Source: Sternotherus odoratus
Lineage: Eukaryota; Chordata; Testudines; Kinosternidae
Assembly: GCA_032164245.1 (NCBI GenBank)
Contig: JAVMKO010000021.1
Location: forward strand, 14,576,285-14,640,284
Direction: 5' to 3'
DNA: 64,000 nt
Position 1 is the first letter of the stretch. Each line of letters starts with the position of its first letter. Position numbers and translations under genes: made by a program. Below, in pieces: positions 11,921 to 23,627 of the stretch. A model generated the notes under the pieces. It ran no database searches. It was not told the DNA's origin and saw nothing but the letters and a program-made list of their open reading frames with translations.

Positions 11921-12231
11921 ATATGTCTATAGGCAGCTAGGAGCCTGCTTCCCAGTGCAGGTAGGCAAGCAACATGCTAGCTCTGCTGAAGCTCTTGTGC
12001 GTGGCAGCGTAGTCAAGGGTAACACAGGGGGCAGCCCAGGCGAGCCGCTTGAATCTAAACCCACTCAGAGCCCGTAGGCACATGCTCGAGTGAGGAGTCG
12101 GAGCTGCTGCCCCCCATGTGATCCCCTCCCCCGGCTACACGGCTACTTTTAGAGCGCTAGCTCAAGCAGTGCTAGCACATCTCTGTCTATCCCTACTGGG
12201 CAGCTCCCAGCCGCAGTGCAGACATTCCCAC
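11921..12231. mobile_element. Palindromic MITE
   Basis: The left end GGATATGTCTATAG and the right end (complement GGGAATGTCTGCACTG) are inverted. Inner segments also pair: TGCTAGCTCTGCTGAAGC at about 11,975-11,992 against the GCTAGCTCAAGCAGTGCTAGC region at about 12,156-12,176. The element is thus near-palindromic over about 310 bp and has no coding capacity. I recall this family as common in turtles; the target duplication is not clear. Confidence 0.6.
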
Positions 12232-12299
12232 AGAGCACCTGCAACTGCCCCTACCCAGCACCACAGCTCCTTTAACTGGAAGGAAGGTGGAAGGTGTGG

Positions 12300-12620
12300 T
12301 GCAATGCAGCCCACCTGCTGCTTGTAGCTTTTAGAAAAGGGAGGGAGAAGGAGAAGACCGTTGGATCTGCCATATTTTTTACAGGCAGGAGGAGGAGTGA
12401 GGGAGCAGAGTGGTGGCGGAGTCACTGCAAGGGAGCAAGGTGCAGAGCGCGCACTGAGCTGCAGGAGTAGGAGCTGCAGGCTAAAGATCCCCTGTACACT
12501 ACGGAGAGCTGGAGAGGCAGCAGCAACAGTGAATTCCTGCAAAGAGGCCTGAAGGATTGTCCCAGGGGAAGACTTCTGAGAGCAGAATTTAAGCAATTCA
12601 GAGGCAAGATTAACTGATTT
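12300..12620 (+). other. Purine-rich, GC-moderate block; possible untranslated exon or promoter
   Basis: This stretch is rich in GGAG, GCAGCAG and GAGCTG words and stands out from its AT-rich flanks. It resembles 5' untranslated exons in composition only. There is no CpG island and no convincing start codon context. I could not name a gene, and this is a weak call. Confidence 0.2.
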
Positions 12621-14121
12621 GTTTCTGGTCTAAGAAATGGTTTCTAAATTCCTTGACACCAAAGGGAGCTTGGCCACTGAGTTCCCTGGAAGCAACATCT
12701 AGGCCATACTGCAGTGTCTGCAAATATATCCAGATTGGTTTACGGTCTACCATGGTGTGCTGGCTACTGTAAACAGCGTGCCCTTAAAAGCACAAACACA
12801 GAAGGGAAGATGATATGGAGTCATGTAAATGTTGTGTATTTCAAGACAGCTTCCAGTTCTTTGCTCAGGTTTAAGCACCTTCACCTCAACCCCCTAGAGA
12901 AGGGGAAAACCAATCACCTTAACACCTTCCCCTCTAGAATGAAACCTCACAGAGGCAGATCCAGAAACACAAACAACGGATTGGAAAGTCACTCAGGTAA
13001 GCACATTCAAGATCAGGAGTCGAAACAAGAACTACTAAACACAAAAAATATATAGCATTTAATACCAAAGGAACCCAAAAACCCTGATGTGAGAACATGA
13101 GTGCTTCACTGTGCAACCATATAGTCGAGAAATGCCAGTTAACATTTCACCTACAATTTTCAGTCTTTGTGCATATGCATTATGATAATAACAAGGTTGC
13201 TTACTATTTCCCAAATAACGCAATATAATTTCAAAACTGTTTCCGTGGAATCTCAGATATGAGCAATATTGTTTTGTAAAACAGTACTTTGAAATATTTT
13301 CTCCATTCCCTTTTCTCCATTCCCTTTTCTATGTGCAATTTTCTCCAGGACACTCAAAAGGTACATACATCTGAGCGAGGGTTATCCCACGACAGATTTC
13401 ACCTTCCAACCCACACCTGTTTCCTTCAAAAGAGTCAGAAGATGGGAAATCAAATTCTGCCCTGGCTATACATGAGTGTAATAAGGGGATTAGAATGGAA
13501 ACTGCTATGTCTCCTTCACCACAAGTTGTTGTTGCCACTACCATAATGTAGTTATTCAAGTCCCATGCAAAATAGCTAAAATATTTTATGTATCTGACAC
13601 AGTGCAGTGAAAAAATACACAACTATGTGAATCAATTATCATACCTGTCATATAGATACTATAGTGAAGGGTAGGAATACCTAGGTGAGGTTAAATTAAG
13701 ATGGATTGGATTAGATGGAAAATCTATCAAATTCCAACTATCCTAAAGTAGCTATCCTGTCCTAGGATCGACCTATCCCAAAAGCAATGGGTTTCCCAGC
13801 AAAGTTACCCTTAGTGCAGGTACAGACTCTCTTCTCCTTTTAGACCATCTGCTTAGCTTTTCTTATCTCTCCTCTGTTCTCCTGGCTAAAAAGGTTACTG
13901 CCAGAGAGTCAGTTAAATTAATCCTAAATTCAGCAGACAGCCAGTAACAGATACAACACGAAAAGATTTCATATCCAGGGGGTTGTGAACACAGACAGTG
14001 AGATACACTGAATACATCTAAAACTAGAAATACTATGTTCTCCTGTAGCAGCTTCCAGGAGAGGACACCCAACTTCTTCACAGACAGCATGCCTCCCAAT
14101 CTCCCTCTGAGTTGCTATGCC
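12621..14121. other. Unique sequence, no gene seen
   Basis: A splice-donor-like CAG/GTAAGC occurs at 12,993-12,998, without a recognisable exon. A small tandem duplication of CTCCATTCCCTTTT lies at 13,303-13,330. Confidence 0.4.
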
Positions 14122-14236
14122 CATTTTACTGATGCACAGGAAGACTGAGTGACTTGCTACACATCCCAAAAACAGGGAACCAGAACTCAGATCTCCCAAA
14201 TCCCCGTCCTGTCGGTTCATCGTACACTATGCTTCT
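14122..14236 (-). repeat. MIR-type SINE fragment
   Basis: On the plus strand the order CCATTTTACTGATG, GAAGACTGAGTGACTTGC and then AACCAGAACTCAGATCT matches the reverse complement of the MIR core and tRNA part. The copy is degenerate, as expected for an old element. Confidence 0.6.
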
Positions 14237-14299
14237 GCCTACATATACATCAGGAATAGCACCGTGACCTAGGTCATATCTATACCTGTAAAGGGCATC

Positions 14300-14860
14300 T
14301 CCATTTGCGAGCTAAGATAATATTCACACCCTCAGGAAAGCTGTGGCCTTTTCCACCTGCATTTTACTAAACAGCAATTATTTTTCAATATTTATTCATT
14401 CATTCAAATGTAAACCAAAGGGCGCCCGTCTCAAACCATAGACAATATTTTAAAAAATACACACAAAAAACAGACTGGCCATTATCTGCAGATAAAATTA
14501 CCCCTGCAGCAACAGAAACAAACACAAATGCAATAAACTCCTCTAACAAAATCACCATAAGAGGCCCACTCCAACCTTCAAAAAAGAGGAAATGTATTTA
14601 ATAGGGTTAATTATGATCTATTAATTATACAGAGAGGTAGCATGGTATAGCTGATACAGCACACGACTGGCTATGGTTACTAATAACATGCAGCGCCTAT
14701 TAATATGGATGTGATGTCAGGCAGGAGTATTAATAGTGCTGTGACACACTGTTGATACTAATGATTTTTTTGGAATAAGAAATGTAAACAGACAAATTTT
14801 AATAGACTCATTCTACCCTTCTAATAAAAACAAATAGGCAGCAACATAACACAAGAAGAT
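14300..14860. other. AT-rich block with many homeodomain-like cores
   Basis: Repeated TTAATATGG, TATTAATAG, TTAATTATG and ATTAATTAT words lie in otherwise unique sequence at about 14,380-14,860. This could be conserved regulatory DNA, but conservation cannot be judged from one sequence. Confidence 0.25.
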
Positions 14861-14989
14861 GCTGTCCTGCGTTTCAGGAACCGAGAGCTGCTCTCAGCTC
14901 ATGAGGTTCCTAGAATCACTTGATGAAATTATATAGCTTTGTACAACATTTCCACTATGTGTACGAGTCATGAAATTTTATTCAACATA

Positions 14990-15085
14990 GGGCCTGATTC
15001 TGATCGCATACCAGTTTTACTCTGATGTAATGCCACTGGGATCACTCTGACTTACAAAACCGTACTTGAGATCAGAATTAGACCC
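14990..15085. mobile_element. Short palindromic MITE
   Basis: The left end GGGCCTGATTCTGATC is inverted relative to the right end (complement GGGTCTAATTCTGATC). The middle carries the CAGTTTTACTC / AAAACCGTA remnants of the arms. No coding capacity. Confidence 0.6.
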
Positions 15086-15299
15086 ACAGCAACTATGCTT
15101 GAAGATGTTGACCTACTATTAGTTCTGAAGGGAAAAAGCGTTTAACAGGCTATTTCAGGGCTGGAGGCACAACCTTCTATCTAACACACAATCAAAGACT
15201 TGTTTTAAAGATCTGAAGATACCCTCTGCCTGCATCGAGGTTGACATTCAATAGTTGTACCTCTGCCATCCAGCACAGTCCTCTCAGTCACTAAATAAC

Positions 15300-15720
15300 G
15301 TGATCAAATCAAAACTACTTTCCATACAATTATAAAACATAACAGGTTACAGCAAAAAAATGTAAAATCTCCAAAGCAGCTCAAAGCTAATTAATTTCTA
15401 TTACTAGTGAGAGAAGAACCACTTAACATGGCTTTTCTTATTTAAATTACCATTGACAGCACCTGCTTTCTTATTCTTGGGAAATCCTGCTACAATACTG
15501 GTTAAATTATGTAAGACTGTAGAATTTATGAAGATAAGGCAATTAGCATTACAAAAACAATTCCACGTTACAATTTATAGTGAATAGAAAGAGTTATGAT
15601 GCTCTGTTAAATGGCTCAGTGATGCATTACATATTTAGTTAATCCTTGTTGTAGTTGTGAAAATTTAGGGCTAAATGGTGTCATTATGTTCAGTAATTAA
15701 TTATTTTGTTTCATTTGGTG
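15300..15720. other. AT-rich block, candidate conserved noncoding DNA
   Basis: Contains clustered CTAATTAATT, CAATTAGCATTA, AGTAATTAATTA and TTAGTTAATCC words. No gene and no named repeat. Regulatory function is only a suggestion. Confidence 0.25.
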
Positions 15721-18439
15721 GGTACTTCATCTATATTGTTAGGGAATAATGCAGCAGTAATGAATGGAAAATGCAAAGGTCCATGTAGCCATTGCTTATA
15801 TGTATAAATGAGCAACAGGCATTTGGTGAAACGACTGAGCCTCCAGTGTTGTCAGTGGCAAACTTTACCATTAATGTAGAAAATCTATTTCTATGCTCTG
15901 AAAAACCCATGCTATACATTGTGATGGTTTAGTTAAAATTTTCTTACAATTCCCCCTCCACTTAGAAACAGATTCTAATTAATCAGCTACAAAATGTCAG
16001 ACCCCCAACTCTTATGTGCAGTTCTTGTAACCTGCAGGTGCCCAGGCACTGGGATCATTCACAGGTACATAAGCCTGATACATGGTTTTAAGCAAGGCAG
16101 ACACAGTATCTGCCCAGACTGTGATGCTTCCAGTCTTTCAGGAGTTAATCCAGAGATATGCTGGAGGTGGAATCAATTATTTCACTTCGAGTCACAGAAA
16201 GAGCAGAAGAGCATGTTCCCTGCAATTCCACCCCTAGACTTTTCCCCCCTGTGCCCACCTGAGGTAAATGCAGGCTGGAGTCCAATGCCAGCCTGAGGGT
16301 CTCCAACCCCCTGCCAGCTGAAGGTGAGTGGAAGGCCTGGTTCTGCTCTCGCGGGAGTGTGCCAGGACTGACAGATGAGGCACCGCGACTGGTAAGATCT
16401 GCCGGTGCTGGTGGCAGAAACATATCCCAGGGCACTATTTACAGGGGACATTTACTAGTCTACTTTATAACAGAAGCCATGCTACAGATTGACTACACAT
16501 GCCGAGGAAGAGATTTCCCATGGCAAGGCTGCAGCTGTGACGGTCCCAGTCTCAACGTTTCCCTGTGTTTGGTGTGGAGGACACTGGCCCAGAGTAATTG
16601 TGATGTGAGTGTTTATGAAAACATAACAGTGCCTAGAGGTTTGGAGATCGACTTTTCATTAAATCTGATAAAAATAAACCAATCTTGGCTCTTTGTTCTG
16701 GTACTGGGCAGTGCTGGTCAACAGCACCCTTTGCTGCTAGTATTCTAGTAGGTCAGGAGCTAAGAAGCTTCTTTCCTTCTAAACTGGAGGCCAACTTAGT
16801 CATGTTCAATTCGAAGATGAATGCAAATTATATATAAATTCCCTCCATCCATATCAGGTTTGTTCAAGGCAGTAACCTGTTTCCTTCTGATAGCAAAGGC
16901 AGTAATGGAAAGATGATTGATGTTTGCTGGCACTGTCTTGTTTATAAATAAGTGAATGTTGAAGCTCTGAAGCAAACGCTCTGACAACAGACTCCAAAGG
17001 CCTCCAGCAAAGCTCTGCCAGTTCTTTGCCTCCCAGTTCTCATCTGAGCTACATTGTGGGGAGCAGAAGAAAACAGAAGTTTATTTCAAAGCTTTCCAAA
17101 GCAAAACTAGTGGGAGGAGCACAGCACAACTACCAGCTGTTGCCCTGCAGAGCCCAGAGCAGACATCATTGGCCTGAGGTCGCTGCTGCCATGTGGTTAA
17201 AATGTCAGAGCCACGCTGAATAAGGGTTCCAGCTACTAGCTGCACTGTACCCACTTCGCTTAATGTGCTTTCAAATTTAAATAATCTCCCTAGTGTGATC
17301 CTCTCCCAGTTCTAGATGCCCTCTCAGGCTTTCTGCCTGCAAATCCAATGGAGACACTCTTCCAATGGAGACACCGACCTGCCTGTGAAAACATATGCAC
17401 ATTGCAACTGACCAAGCACATTGTTAAGTTATTCAGCAGCACTCCAAGCAAAGGAGACATTTTCTCCCAGGCTGGAAGTGGCTTGTGCAGCATAAACCCT
17501 CCATTTCATTCAGTTGGCTGGGAACCTCCTGGACTCTGCAACTGACTGGGATTAATTCATGTTTCTGAATCCTCCCAACAGTGAGAAGGAAATTAAACAA
17601 AATTCCATTCAGCCAGGTATCCTTTCCTCAGAGTAAGAACTTTTACCTGTGCAGTACAGTTAGCTTCGGATTGCCTGAGATTTCTACTCGAGTTTGTCTG
17701 CTTTCACTGGCTTGATTCCCTTATCTAGTGCAGACTTTCCAATAGGAAAACCCAAGGAGGAAAGCCAATGGACCAATTAACTTGCTTTGGCAAAGTATGC
17801 AAGCTGGAGGGTAGAAGGGCTGCTAACAGTGCAAAGTCAGGCTTTGCCTTAATTCAGATCTCTAGCAGGAGGAATGCGCCAGCAGTTGCAATCTCTGCCT
17901 GTGCCTAAGAAATGTTCCACGCTACCAAATGGCCACACTTGCAGCAATGGAAAACTTCCTGCCTACACTTAAAATCACTAGCCAAAGCCCCGTTTTGTCC
18001 ACAGGTGACGATTTCCACAGTGCAGGTCCGTTTTTCTGAACCACAAGGGATGTTGCATCTTCTGGGGAATTTTTATTTTTCACTTCCTATCCTAATATTT
18101 TATGTGCTGCTGCTGTTGGCTATTGAACAGCTGAGAATGAGGGTAGCCAAGAGATAGCTACATTGAGTAGTGACTCTGCCGCTATCGCTAAACAATCTGC
18201 AATTCTATTTGGTAAACACCTCCATAGCATGATGAAGATAGGAGTATTATGTATTAGTAATAATTCAGTAGTGTTTAGAGACTTTCAAATAACGTTATAT
18301 AAATCAAACAACATCCACAACTGGATCAATTCTGCACAAAAGGGGTGTGTTAAATATTTCACATTTCTGTGTCCAGAAAAAGCAGCAATTCATAATTGCT
18401 GAAGTGTGTTATTTACACATGTGGTAATTCACTAACTAT
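15721..18439. other. Unique sequence, no gene seen
   Basis: Several frames of 60-130 codons exist, but none has recognisable motifs. No confident repeat found. Confidence 0.45.
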
Positions 18440-18514
18440 ATGGCCTGATTTCCAAGGTCCTCACAGCAGACAATGGAAGCTGTGGGTGCACGGCATTTTG
18501 AAAAATCCGACCAA
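18440..18514. mobile_element. Short palindromic MITE, degenerate
   Basis: The left end TGGCCTGATTTCCAAGG and the right end (complement TGGTCGGATTTTTCAAA) are inverted. The centre contains GGAAGCTGTGGGTGC, typical of a common amniote palindromic repeat. Confidence 0.5.
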
Positions 18515-21500
18515 TAGAAACATCATTGCTATCTATAGGATTTATTAATATCTGAAAGTGGGTAAAGAGCAACAAAGAAATTTTCTTCAAGATTTTTTTT
18601 TAAATAATCCTTGTAATACTTTCATTGAATCCAGCCCACTGTCCATTTCAAGATCATAAAGGAATATTTTTCTTTTTTGACAAAGCTCATTACAATAGAT
18701 ACAGGATCCTGGCCTCAAGCCAATGTAGCTTCAACAGAGAATACAGGCTAAGCATGGTCCTATCACGCATGTCATGTGAACGTACATTGTTGTTTGAAAT
18801 CATTTTGCAATTGTTCTTTATTTCTTTAAGGAGAATGTTTCTGTAAATAGATCTCTCAGAAATACTCACTTCACTTTCTTTGATAAAGTAAAAAGAAAAA
18901 TCTTTCAAATATCACAATTTGCAAATTAAGACCTTTAAAATAATGGGACAACCACTCTGGAATGGGATTATTAGGATAATATGATGTTTAAGTGGGGCTC
19001 TTTGCCTCTCAAAGGACTTGCCTGAATTTTGCTGAGCTCATTTCACAGGAGACCTCAGAGATCAGTTATGACTTTTATTAAAGTCAAACCAATACCTGTA
19101 TTCACAGAAGCCTAAAGGAAATTTCTTTCTGTAACTCTGATTGAAGTTTAATGGGAACTACACAAAGAAAATTTACTTAACCTCCTCACCTATCTCTTCC
19201 ACTGTGGAAGTCTACTCATCATGTGCTCTGCTCCCAGGAGACAATATCAAAGATAGCGCTTCTCAATTTCATAATATTTTTCAGAGTAAAAGATAGGCGA
19301 CAGCTGCATAATCTATAACTACATGAGAATCCCACATGCATCTGATTTTGAACCTTAATAAACTAGTCTTTTTCTGAAAAGCCATGCAAATTAATATGCT
19401 GTACACATTAAAAAGACAGAAACCATAATGCTACAGCGATCTAAAACGACAGATGTATTTCTAACATATATACACATAAGCAAGCCAGAATCTTTCAGGG
19501 CTTCAGATGATACAATGTATCCTTCCGAGATGTAATTATTTTTACATTCCTATATTAGCAATGAATTTGTAATCTAGTGTATATAGAAAGGCTCAGGAAA
19601 TAGAACCTGCTCTAATCACGGAGTAGTCCTGGAGCATAAGAAGGCGCATAAAGCCATTCTTACAGTGTACACCAGCATACATACATCCCTATTTGCTAGT
19701 CAGCAGCTCCTCTTCCTCTCTCTCTCTGCTCAGATAACACAAACTGGGCATAGTCCCCTTCCCCTATAATTGCTAGTTACCATTGTCCCATCTTCAACGT
19801 CTTTGTGGGACCAGTAAGCACAGGGCAGAAATACACACAGGCCCTAGAAAGATTTCCTGACTAAGATGACTGACATGTTCAATTTTGTCGATCACCAAGC
19901 AGGGCTTTTCAGTCACTCATAGTGTTCCAGGCAGGACTGAAAGTAGTGAATTGAGATAGAAAATGGTAAGTACATCAAAGGGACCTTCCTAGGACTGACT
20001 GACTTTTCACCAGACCCTTCCATTGGAGAAGAAGCAGACTGAGTTTGCTTTGTTAGCAATGCGGTTGTCTGGAAGGATCGCAAGAAGTCAATATTCTGCA
20101 TATACTCAATTACACCCATTAACGTTTCATTAAATTGTAACAGTTCTGCAAGAGCTCTCAATGGAAGGAAGAGGCCTTTGCAGTATTTACGTGAGAGGAT
20201 ATAGGTCACATGGGCAAGGGCTGCATGTGGATGCCCTTCATAATGCCCTTCCCTCAGTTACTGAATGGTTACGACATTTAGACTAATATGTTTGACTTAC
20301 TTACCTATGTAGACACAATTGTGAAATATATATTTATTATAGGAGGGACAGTGTGATCCCTACCCTCCCACTCGGCTATGTCCCTGTTCCCGAGAATGAA
20401 AGAGAAGCAATCTTTGGGCTGGAGAGAATAACTGATTGTGGGAAGTGGACGCTGGTCCTCACTAAAACATTCCATGACCTGTTCTTATGGTGACTGAACT
20501 CGGAGCACGTGGACTGTGCCTCCTCCTAGATGCAATCTCTTCTTCTCCTTTCTGTATCACACTCTAGAAATCTTGTTTTATTACCTCAAATGTAATTAAA
20601 ATGTCAATTTCACAACACTTGTTCAGAAAGGAAAAGCCCTCATCTAATTGTCTCAGAGCTGTTCTGCCTTGAAATTCCACGAGACCAGGCACTGTGCATT
20701 GAGATTTTCATGCAGAATACATCATGCGCCTGTGGAATGGGTCTTTGTTCGCAGGATCACAGCAACCCTTTACTCTTCCTTGACTTAGGTTTTTCCAGAA
20801 TTTATGAGACCAGAACTGAGAGCCAAGTATGGATGGATCAATAACATGTTGATTATTTGATCATGCAAATAAAACACTTCCCCATATGCACAAAGTGGCT
20901 AATTAGCTGCAGGGGAACAACTTGCTGAAGATAAACCAGAAAGACATTCAAGCAACATCTGGGATAGTAGAAGGCTGGAAAATGCAGTGAATGGAAGTAG
21001 TACAATTCAAAATACTCTTGTAAAGTGATGTGTATTCTCTTGCTGCGTAACAACCTGCATGGAGGTGTGCAAACATCTAATCTTTGACATGCTAGAGAAC
21101 CATATATTAACAAACAAGTAAGATGCACTGCAAACTCTGTGCAACAAAGTGAGTCCCTGGACAAGAGAAAGGTGGCATTTCGTGATGTCCAGGTTACCTT
21201 TACCAACCATGTTCGGGAATGGTTTTTGCTCCTTACTATTTCTGTGTAAGATGCACCATTCCTAGACCTTACCAAAAACCAGTATTCAGCATCAGGGGCT
21301 TCTCTGTGCAAGCCAGATACAGGACGAGAAGTGAACAAGGGGGCAGCTAGGCAGAAACTCCTCTCTCATCGTAAGCTTGATGAGGGAAAAGAAGCCTGTG
21401 TAATTTATACTGAACAAGATCCCACCTGAGCAAATAAGCCACCCTAATTTTATCCCCTTAGAAATGAAGATCATATCAGAAGCTTTTAAACAGGCCAAAG

Positions 21501-22633
21501 CTGTACTAGCCTTCACTCAAAGCAGCTTATCTCATTAGTTTACAGAATTCCATGATCCCCCTCATTTAAATATTCAGTTTTCTACCTTCTTAGGGTTAAT
21601 TCGCCTGTCATGTGCTTCTCATATTTGTGGAGAAAGGCGAAAGCACCGAAAAGCAGAAAAAAAGGAAATATCCATTTTCTATATTAAAAATAACTTCAGA
21701 AGATAAGAAATAAACTTCATAAAATTTGTAAGTTTAAACTGATTACCTTCTGCTGACCTGAATCTCCATGGTTCACAGCCAGGCTGCATGCTTGTCTCCA
21801 GAATCGGGATCAAATCTATCTGTAGAATGGCTCAGTGAATATTTATTTGCAAGACTGGAGGAGGCAGCTTCTGTATTAATCTCGTTCTGACAGGGAGAGA
21901 AGGCCAGCAAGCAACCTGTGGAGTAATCAGTGGATTTACCTTTCTTAATTCATTTAGGGAGGTTTAGATCAACTTTTCCCCAGGAATAATTAATAAGAAG
22001 CTGGTCTGCTGCGCTCAGTGGCAGCCGTATTCTCTGACCCTATGTAAGTTTGGAACCAATATTTGTTGAGAGAAATGGCAGTTCTTCCAAGAAGGGATCC
22101 AGTTATTTTGCAGCCTGCAAGCCTGCAGTCACATAAAATCACATTGAACTAAAGAGAGACACAACCCCTTTACATTTTGTCACAGCTTGCAATGAGCTGC
22201 ACGAATGGCAATTTTCACTATGAAAATATTCACCTCAACAGACTTTTTACAAATATTTGTAAGGGCAAAATATCACTATTTTTGGCTCCAAATAAAGCTC
22301 TGCGTGGAAAAGTTGGTGAAACTCTTACAAGGCAAATTTCTGAATTTCTATTAATTTGTTCCATGTGGCAAGGACATTTTAAGAGACAGATATTTAAAAT
22401 GATAATGATATTTCTGCAAAATTATTTTTCATTTTGGAAAAAGGTCAGGGAGAACTAGAAAAAACCCTGTAAAAAAGGAAACTTGTAAAATTGTTCATGC
22501 AGCCTAAAAGACTCATGTGGATTTCAGATAGAAAATGAGACACATTCTTTGCACTTATCCCAGATTCTCAAATCAATCTGCAAATATTAAGGAATTAAAA
22601 TGTGAAGTTGGTAAACACTCTATCCTTTTTTTC
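18515..22633. other. Unique AT-rich sequence, no gene seen
   Basis: The longest frame is 161 codons on the minus strand (20,853-21,338) and shows no domain I recognise. No RNA gene or named repeat found in about 4.1 kb. Confidence 0.45.
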
Positions 22634-22741
22634 ATAGATTTTAAAGCTAGAAGGGACCATTATGATCATCTAGTCTGACCTCTTGCACAGCACAAGCCAC
22701 AGAACCTTGCCTAGTAATTTCTCCATCAAGCCCATAACTTT
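22634..22741 (-). repeat. CR1 LINE 3'-end fragment
   Basis: CATAGATTTTAAAGCTAGAAGGGACC followed by ATCATCTAGTCTGACC is the inverted CR1 3' end as seen in turtles. On the minus strand the element terminates at 22,634. Confidence 0.75.
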
Positions 22742-22890
22742 AGGGGGGGAAATGGTCAAAGATGAAGCTAAGTCAGGGAAATTAAGGGATTTGCCCATGA
22801 TCATGCAGTCAATCTGTGGCTCAGCCAGGAATAGAGCAGAGGTCTCTTGATGCCCAGTTCTGAACTTTAACCACAGAGCCATCGTCTCTC
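22742..22890 (-). repeat. MIR-type SINE fragment
   Basis: AAATTAAGGGATTTGCCC, ATGATCATGCAGTCA and GCTCAGCCAGGAATAGA in this order match the inverted MIR core and tRNA part. It directly abuts the CR1 end. Confidence 0.6.
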
Positions 22891-23149
22891 TCCTCACAGC
22901 CCCTAAGCAGGTAAAGGTTCACTTGAGCTGCAAAAATGCTATGCTCAGTAGAGAAGCAGAGCAGAACCATCTCTTCATTCGTGTACTGTTCTGTCTGAGC
23001 CTCAGCACATGAGGACCATGCGAGTCCAAAGATGTACAGAGAGAGAAGGCAAAAAATAATTCAGCCTCTCTACTTCCGGAGTCAATTTCAGCCAACACCA
23101 GGGTGTCCTTCAGAAAGTGTGGGGGCCCCTTATTCAAATCATCACACAC

Positions 23150-23622
23150 TGTCAGGATCCCAACAAGAGTCAGAGCAGGTGTAAAGCTGAGGCTGGAAAT
23201 AGAAAAGGAGTTTCGTACTCAGGTTCCAGGCCACAGTCAGAGTCTAGTTTCAGGCTCCGAGTCAGGAGGCAAAGTGCAAATCAAACCGAGGTCAAAGCCA
23301 GGCCTTCAGGAGCAGGAATGATCATGGGAGTTACAGGGAAATCATGCTGTTGCCAGGACTTCCTGGAATAATTCTTAGTTTTATATAGGGCGGGGAGCCA
23401 ATCAGGCACCATGAGGCTGCTGCCTGTCAGATCCTTTAGGCAGGACTTCCTATGGTAGTCCGTGTCCACAAGTTGGTTGCAGGTGTCACAGGCAGCCTGG
23501 AGACGCACACACGTACACACAGTCCGTGTCCACAAGTTGGTTGCAGCTGTCACAGGCAGCCTGGAGATGCCAGCTGCCTGGCAGGTCTACAGTCCTGGGT
23601 TCTATCCCTGTGGGGTCTGACA
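23150..23622 (-). mobile_element. Solo LTR with 5-bp target duplication
   Basis: The ends are inverted: TGTCAGG at 23,150 and CTGACA at 23,617-23,622. Both flanks carry CACAC (23,145-23,149 and 23,623-23,627), a 5-bp target duplication, although the right flank is in a CA run. On the minus strand a TATA box (CCTATATAA, 23,399-23,391) lies mid-element, giving a U3 of about 225 bp. A 64-bp tandem duplication sits in that U3. No internal retroviral or Gypsy genes remain, so it is a recombined solo LTR of an ERV or Gypsy-like element. Confidence 0.65.
23457..23572. repeat. 64-bp tandem duplication within the LTR U3
   Basis: AGTCCGTGTCCACAAGTTGG begins at 23,457 and again at 23,521. The two copies stay nearly identical for about 50 bp, the clearest difference being CAGGTGTCAC versus CAGCTGTCAC. 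Such U3 duplications often act as enhancers in LTRs; here this is inferred from position. Confidence 0.8.
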
Positions 23623-23627
23623 CACAC

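Noticed and set aside
12162..12596. Minus-strand frame of 144 codons
   Set aside because: It begins in the palindromic MITE region's antisense and is Leu/Ser/Pro-rich low-complexity; no domain recognised.
20853..21338. Minus-strand frame of 161 codons
   Set aside because: No motif I recognise; length is not exceptional for 64 kb of sequence.
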